DNA of 24,340 bases from Chromera velia (lineage: Eukaryota > Sar > Chromeraceae), in contig JAHBMJ010005226.1 of assembly GCA_018398765.1 (NCBI GenBank), positions 1 through 24,340 on the forward strand, read 5' to 3'. A program made the position numbers and the translations under genes. Within the stretch, counting starts at the first letter, position 1, and every line of letters begins with the position of its first letter. This document shows positions 19,400-24,340 of this stretch, piece by piece. The notes below the pieces were generated by a model. It was not told the DNA's origin. It did no database searches and saw only the letters and a list, made by a program, of their open reading frames with translations.

Positions 19400-20880
19400 T
19401 TGATTGAGAGGGACAGATAAAGACAGACACACGACAGATGATCGGACGGTGGTCACAAGTGCCACTTTTGCAAAGCACATACCAAATTGAAGGAGAAGAA
19501 TGCGAAAGTGAACCAATCAGCGCGCTTTCTTTCTTCTTGTCAGTCTGTCCTGGTCCCTCTCTTCTCTTTCTGTGTGAGAGAGAGGAAGGGTGCGCGGACC
19601 GAGAGGGCCTCCCGGGAAGAACCAGAAGAAGGGCTGGGAGGAAAGGATGCATGGGAGGCAGGGAGAGTGGAAGTACGAACTTGATGGGTTGGCGGATAGG
19701 CACGTGTTTTGAATGGTATGTGCGGAGAGCCGGGAGGCAGAATTGGGTGAAAAAGATGAAAATGTCCGTTCCGCTTTTCTGGTAGGGCAAAGTGGACGTC
19801 TTGAGTTTCGGCGGACAGATCCATTCAGATTTATTATTTCATCCTAGAATTAACACATTCTACCCACCTCAGTCTGTGAAAGAGTCTCTGTACAGTTCCG
19901 GTGTCCACTGCAGAGAGCCACATCGAACAAACCAACAGATGTGTAGATGCATAGCCCTCAGCCAAGAAGTCCTAGCTGTGCAAACGTCTAGAGTGAACGG
20001 CACAAAGCATATATACTGTGAAGGCAAAGAAATTAAGTGCCGCGAAGGGTCATGGTGTGTTCTGGAAGGGAACGGAAAGGCCGTTTTGTCCCTGCAAACA
20101 CTCTGATGAATAGAAAACAAAGTGGACGGGACGAAAATGGCAAAGCTAAGGCTTTCTCAATTGAGAAGTATGCGAGAAGTAATTGTGTGTGTGTGTGTGT
20201 GTGTGTGTGTTCTGTGTGCGCACTCACTTGCACGTGCCACGGACGTGTTCCGGTGCGCACTCGCAACAGTTCCCATTTCCTTTTTGCCTTTGCTTCGAAA
20301 GATTCCCCTCTTCCTCTCCGTCTATATATATTCTATCGACTTGTTTCTAGACTTCCAGCAACACTCAACTCAATTCATGTGCCGAGAGAGAAATCCGAGC
20401 CTCTAGCTGTCGACAGAACGGTTCTACGGCTAGGTCAACGAATACTTGAGATTTTTGAGTTAGCGCAGCAACCAAGAGAAGGGAGCTCGGGACTCGATCT
20501 TGCGTCGATCGTTGAAGAGCCCTGCAGAGCTGATCGAACGCTCAGTGTGGTCACGCGTGCACTGAGTTCTCTAACAAGCAAATTCAGATCTCTGTGTGCT
20601 CCCTAACTGTCGGGTAAGACACACTGTCCTCATTTGCCCATCCTGTGGGCTTGCCTCAGCCTGTTCTCTTCCGTCGTCAGATTTTCCCTTAATTATGCAG
20701 ATCTCAGACCATATAAAAACTGTTTTTCGCGCGAAATTTCTGCGCGCTCCTTTTTTGCTTTTTGTCAGATTGTGTTGATGGAACTGCAAATTAATGCATG
20801 CATGGTGGCGAGTCTTTTCTCATTTTTCACCTGTCTCTACCCTGTCTCTGAACCTTCAATTTCTTCCCCTATATATCCAA
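19400..20880. other. No secure gene; possible 5' region of the SH3-protein gene
   Basis: Open frames occur on both strands. One candidate is a minus-strand ATG at 19824 starting MDLSAETQDVHF. Another is a plus-strand stretch near 20420-20600 that contains ILEIFELAQQ and SSGLDLASIVEEP, which I do not recognise. A TG microsatellite lies at 20184-20210. I see no known domain, and no pair of splice sites that joins these frames to the genes on either side. Confidence 0.4.
20184..20210. repeat. GT microsatellite
   Basis: About thirteen uninterrupted GT units in otherwise unremarkable intergenic DNA. Confidence 0.9.
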
Positions 20881-20889
20881 CTGTCTAGT

Positions 20890-21440
20890 GGCCCCGATCT
20901 GCCTTTGCATAAGAAAAGAGTGTTTATAGTATTGGGAGGTCAAAGTATGGGTTAAAGTACTACAGATATGTACCCCATTTCTAGCCCCAAATGTCTTAAA
21001 TTGATGGATACACAGTAATAACTGCACAATACTGTAAAGTATGTAATCTAAAATTAAAAATAATACGTGTCATCACAATTTTAGAGTATTTTAAGTTTCA
21101 CGTAGCGTTTTATTTTTTTATTTAATTAAGTTTTTAAATGATATGCTAGTTATTTAAAAGTTATAGTGAGTTATATTATTAGTTGCATTTAGTTATATTA
21201 TTAGCGACATACTTGAATGCAGGCCTTATCTATACAAAAAACTGGGCAAAAAATTATGTAAATTAAGTAAAACAGACGAACTTTGAAGAAGAATGGTAGA
21301 TGAGTACTATATGCAAGGTATAGAACCTAGAAAAAGGATCTAGCATAGAAGGGGCTAGAATCGAAAGTTTGATTCAAAACTGAAAGTTGTGTGGCGAATG
21401 TAGACCAGTTAACACTCAGAGCAAGAGCCCTAACAAGATG
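20890..21440. other. AT-rich island 3' of the WDR89-like gene
   Basis: A third block of AT-rich sequence with many taatt, tttaa and tatta words and no long open frame. It begins abruptly after 20885 and ends near the stop codon of the WD-repeat gene. Minus-strand AATAAA words occur near 21110-21120, but all chance matches are likely in such DNA. Confidence 0.55.
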
Positions 21441-21445
21441 CAGAG

Positions 21446-22052
21446 TTAGTAGGGCCCTGCCGCTCTCTGCCGCCTGCTGTTCTGAATTCTTGCAGATACG
21501 TGTGTGTTATGAAGATCCAGACAGCCGCTAGGGGACGAGGTTGAGACTCCAGAGGCTGTTGCCATCTCTGTTCCCCCCGGCTGTTGTTGTTGTTGTGGCT
21601 CCATCAACTGAAACAAGCAAGCAAGGGAGAAAGAACAGGAGATCGTGCACACAATGATAGAGAGAAAACAGCTGGACTCCTCGGGATGCATCCATCCGTC
21701 ACTGGTTTGACAGAGGAGTGCTTTCACTTGTCCGGTGGCCGTGAGTACACAATGCGGCTCTCACTTCCGTTTGAGACCTTTCTTTCCTTCTTCTTGAGCC
21801 CAGTCGCAGCGCAGAGAAAAACAAGTGAAGCAACAAGTACAAGATTGTCCATACCCATCCTTTCTGTGTGCTTACTACAATGTGGCTGCGTACTCCCGTT
21901 GACCTGATGCGACGCGAATACATCCACGGAACTTAAACTTGTGCATGTGCATGCGAGTGAAGGTGTGTACACACAGACATCCAGAGAGACACAGAGACAG
22001 ACTGTATGTTTCTTCTTCTCTCTTCTTTTCTTCAAACAGACAGACAGACAGA

Positions 22053-22084
<32 letters not shown>

Positions 22085-23933
22085 TAGATAGATAGATAGA
22101 CAGACAGAAAGATTTCTAAGAAAGATAGAAAGATAGACAGACAGAAAGATAGACACGCTTCTCTAACCCACTCCACTGACCTTCTGAGGAGCCCACTTGC
22201 AGACCAAACCGTCCTCCCCTCCCGTCAGGAGAGACGCGGCCCCCGCCCCCTCCGGACCCGCACACGAGACTGCCGATCTGCACGCCAAAGGAGAAAAAAA
22301 AGAAATGTGCACTGAGAAAAACCGAGTGTACGACTGCACACACCCCTATCATATGCATACGGACGGAGCTTGTTTTCTAATTTCGTTCGATCCGTCTCTT
22401 ACAGATTTGCTTTGGGACTTGAAAAAACAGCGCGTCTTTTACAGACTGCAACAAAAGATGCTGACGGAAAGACACGAAGCATTCTTTTTTTTACATCAAC
22501 CTGACGGCTCAAGAATCCGCAAAAGATGTACATCCATGGGTGCTCTACCTCCCCTCCCACCCTTGCTCACCTGACGACTGCCGTGTGCCCTGTACCAAGC
22601 GCTGACTCATTCACAAAAGACACAGACGGCACTGCACCAGCTTCTGTCGCCTCAAAGAGAAGCAAATGACCAAACGAGGAACCTGCAGTGACACACCCAG
22701 GGGCTGTAAAAGAAAGAACGTATCTAACTTGAAAAACTCATGTGATCATCCTGTGACTGTCGAGCAGAAACTTCCGCAAACGAAGCTAGTGATCAAAGCA
22801 AGAAAACACTTCTCATTAACAAACCCATGCAAATCTTAGAAAGGACGCCTGTCTGTCTGGAATCCAAATAGGAAGAAGCACCCGTCTTCCTTTCTTCGTT
22901 TAACTACATTGATCAGACTTCAGGCAAACCCCATTTGTGCCACTTTTGTGCAAGCTCGTGGTGCAAAGGTCTACCTCAAGGTTTTCGCGTTGTCTCTACA
23001 CATGCTCATCATTTTCTGCATGCACTGCAGGGTCTCTCTGCCTGACTTTAGGAAAACGATTGCATTTGTTTTGACTTCTTGTTTGCATTCTTTCTTTTAC
23101 TGTCATGCTACTAAAGCACAGGATCGACCTGCGAGGACAAAGAGCGTCTGCCCGGTCTGCTCCCAGAAACAGTCCACAATATACCCTGCAGAGTCCTCTG
23201 CTTGAAGAAGGGGGTGCGATCTGATCGTTTTTAGCTCGGCAATTTTGTTGCAGCCCCTCAGTCCCCACAGAGTCACATCGTCCGTTGTGCTGATTGCACA
23301 GAGCACCTCTGCCTGAGGGCCGATGATCGTGAAGCCCCGAACGTTGTCCTCATTGTTGATCACTGACACACACGCCTCCTCTTCATCTGCTACTCGTGTG
23401 TCATTCATGCAGATCAAGTTATCATCTCCAGCTGACAGGAGCACGTGCCGCTCCAGTGGATGAAAACGCACACAGTTGACAATGTCTGAGTGCGACTCGT
23501 ATGTCAACACAGGCTTCCCCGTTCGTAAATCGAAGGACTTCACCTCGGGCCCCAACCCACAGGCGAGGAGAGCGTCATCTGCCCCCACGGAACACGAGTA
23601 TACCTCCGCATCTGTCCTGTTGGGGGTCAATCTGTACTCTGCCTGTGGGCCTCCTGACGGGCTTCGCAGATCCCATACACGCGCAGACCCGTCTTGGGAG
23701 GCAGTGGCGAAGAGGGAAGGGTTGAGGGTAAACGGTTGAAGGTCAGTTATTTGACGTGTGTGTGCAAGTTCGAAGGAGCGCCGGACTTGAAGCAGCTGTG
23801 GATCGATGGCGGAAATGGCACACGAGGAGAGGGCAGAAAGAAGGGCCTCTCCGTTGGAAGTGGTGCGGAGGAGAAGGACCCAGTCGTGCTCTGTCAGCTG
23901 CACACTTCCGTGCAAACTGAAAGGGCGGCTCAT
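21446..23933 (-). CDS. WDR89-like WD-repeat protein, four exons
   Basis: Exons 23933-23129, 22703-22571, 22277-22181 and 21607-21446 give 398 residues, close to the length of animal WDR89 (about 390). WD-repeat proteins form beta-propellers that act as scaffolds. Exon 1 holds LFATASQDGSARVWDLRS, HSDIVNCVRFHPLERHVLLS and NNEDNVRGFTIIG, the last typical of WDR89, and ends at LFVLAG. Exon 2 has TAGSSFGHLLLFEA and GHTAVVR. Exon 3 has LLTGGEDGLVCKWAP, matching the last WDR89 blade. Exon 4 gives a Gln-rich then basic tail (HVSARIQNSRRQR). Phases are 1, 2 and 0 at the three joins, and all match. Donors are GTCGAT, GTGAGC and GTCAGT; acceptors are TTCTTTCTTTTACAG, GGCGTGCAG and TTGCTTGTTTCAG. The start is the first ATG in frame; the open frame continues upstream to a stop near 24050 without another ATG. 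Confidence 0.87.
22036..22155. repeat. GACA / GATA microsatellite in the last WDR89-like intron
   Basis: Interleaved GACA and GATA units, then degenerate GAAAGATA sequence. It lies within the 573-bp intron between exons 3 and 4 of the WD-repeat gene, and is TGTC/TATC on the sense strand. Confidence 0.9.
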
Positions 23934-24011
23934 CTGTCTCCAGTTGTCGGACTGCAGCCTTTTTTCTTTCGAGGGCTGGCGTGCTTCCCCGGCCTTGGCG
24001 TCTTCAAGCAA

Positions 24012-24340
24012 AGGACAACTTCTAACTACAGCGGGAGTTAACTTGATTCACAACAATGAGCCGTCTACACATAGGTCAACCACGTAGTCATTATAGTTGA
24101 TCGGGAGTGCGGGACGGAACTTTGTGCACCCGAATAATCGGCTCAGGCATGCCGCCACCGGCCGTCTCCGAAATGGCCCCGGAAAGCGAAGCGGGGGGCA
24201 CTTAGAAAACAGAAATACCCCCGCCCACGTGCGTGCACGCTGTCTTTCGGCAAAAACCCGGCCCCGAAAGGCTGATTTGCGCCATGCGTGCGTCAGATGC
24301 CTGGGTTTCAGCTTACCCCCGGGCTTTTTTCCGGGGGGGG
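24012..24340. promoter_or_regulatory. GC-rich region upstream of the WDR89-like gene
   Basis: Composition becomes GC-rich from about 24100, with CG-containing words (ccaccggccgtctccg, ggccccggaaagcgaagcgg). At the window edge a 7-bp inverted repeat, CCCCCGG (24316-24322) and CCGGGGG (24331-24337), encloses an 8-base T-rich loop. It may contain the WDR89-like promoter and the start of another locus. No coding feature is seen. Confidence 0.4.

Noticed and set aside
24316-24340. Hairpin plus T run considered as a bacterial terminator
   Set aside because: The window is eukaryotic, with spliceosomal introns and U2 snRNA, and the T run is in the loop, not after the stem.

Overview
This is nuclear DNA of a eukaryote, most likely a protist. 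The evidence is a U2 spliceosomal snRNA gene, protein genes split by GT-AG introns whose reading phases match across each junction, long simple-sequence arrays, a decayed LINE-like reverse transcriptase, and no bacterial-style operons. The density of genes, introns of about 200-1200 bp and microsatellite-rich introns would suit a chromerid, dinoflagellate-relative or other algal genome. I cannot name the organism from the sequence alone.

Layout. 1-2840: a minus-strand LINE-like retroelement relic, purine-rich on its sense strand. 3359-4783 (-): an intronless GT1 UDP-glycosyltransferase. 5557-7789 (+): a two-exon AlkD-like DNA alkylation repair protein, divergent from the glycosyltransferase. 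7800-8700: an AT-rich island. 8738-8927 (-): U2 snRNA. 9302-12294 (+): a three-exon gene for two tandem biotin-protein-ligase-N-terminal-like (class I amidotransferase fold) domains, the first lacking the nucleophile and the second keeping it, with a predicted lipidated N-terminus. 12300-14400: CA/ACTC microsatellites, then an AT-rich island. About 14404-19390 (-): a multi-exon gene for a coiled-coil, Pro/Ser-rich, SH3-domain protein, with possible EF-hand-like 5' exons and introns packed with microsatellites. 19400-21445: no secure gene, ending in an AT-rich island. 21446-23933 (-): a four-exon WDR89-like WD-repeat protein. 24012-24340: GC-rich upstream DNA.

The genes do not form an obvious pathway; they look like ordinary nuclear neighbours (DNA repair, RNA splicing, glycosyl transfer, scaffolding). 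The main value here is in the gene models. Four genes are split, and their exons were joined by matching splice sites, phase and protein family. The most unusual items are the paired dead/live amidotransferase-like protein, a U2 snRNA with a substitution next to the U6-pairing region, a possible 31-nt intron inside the SH3 domain, and microsatellites that directly form splice-site tracts.
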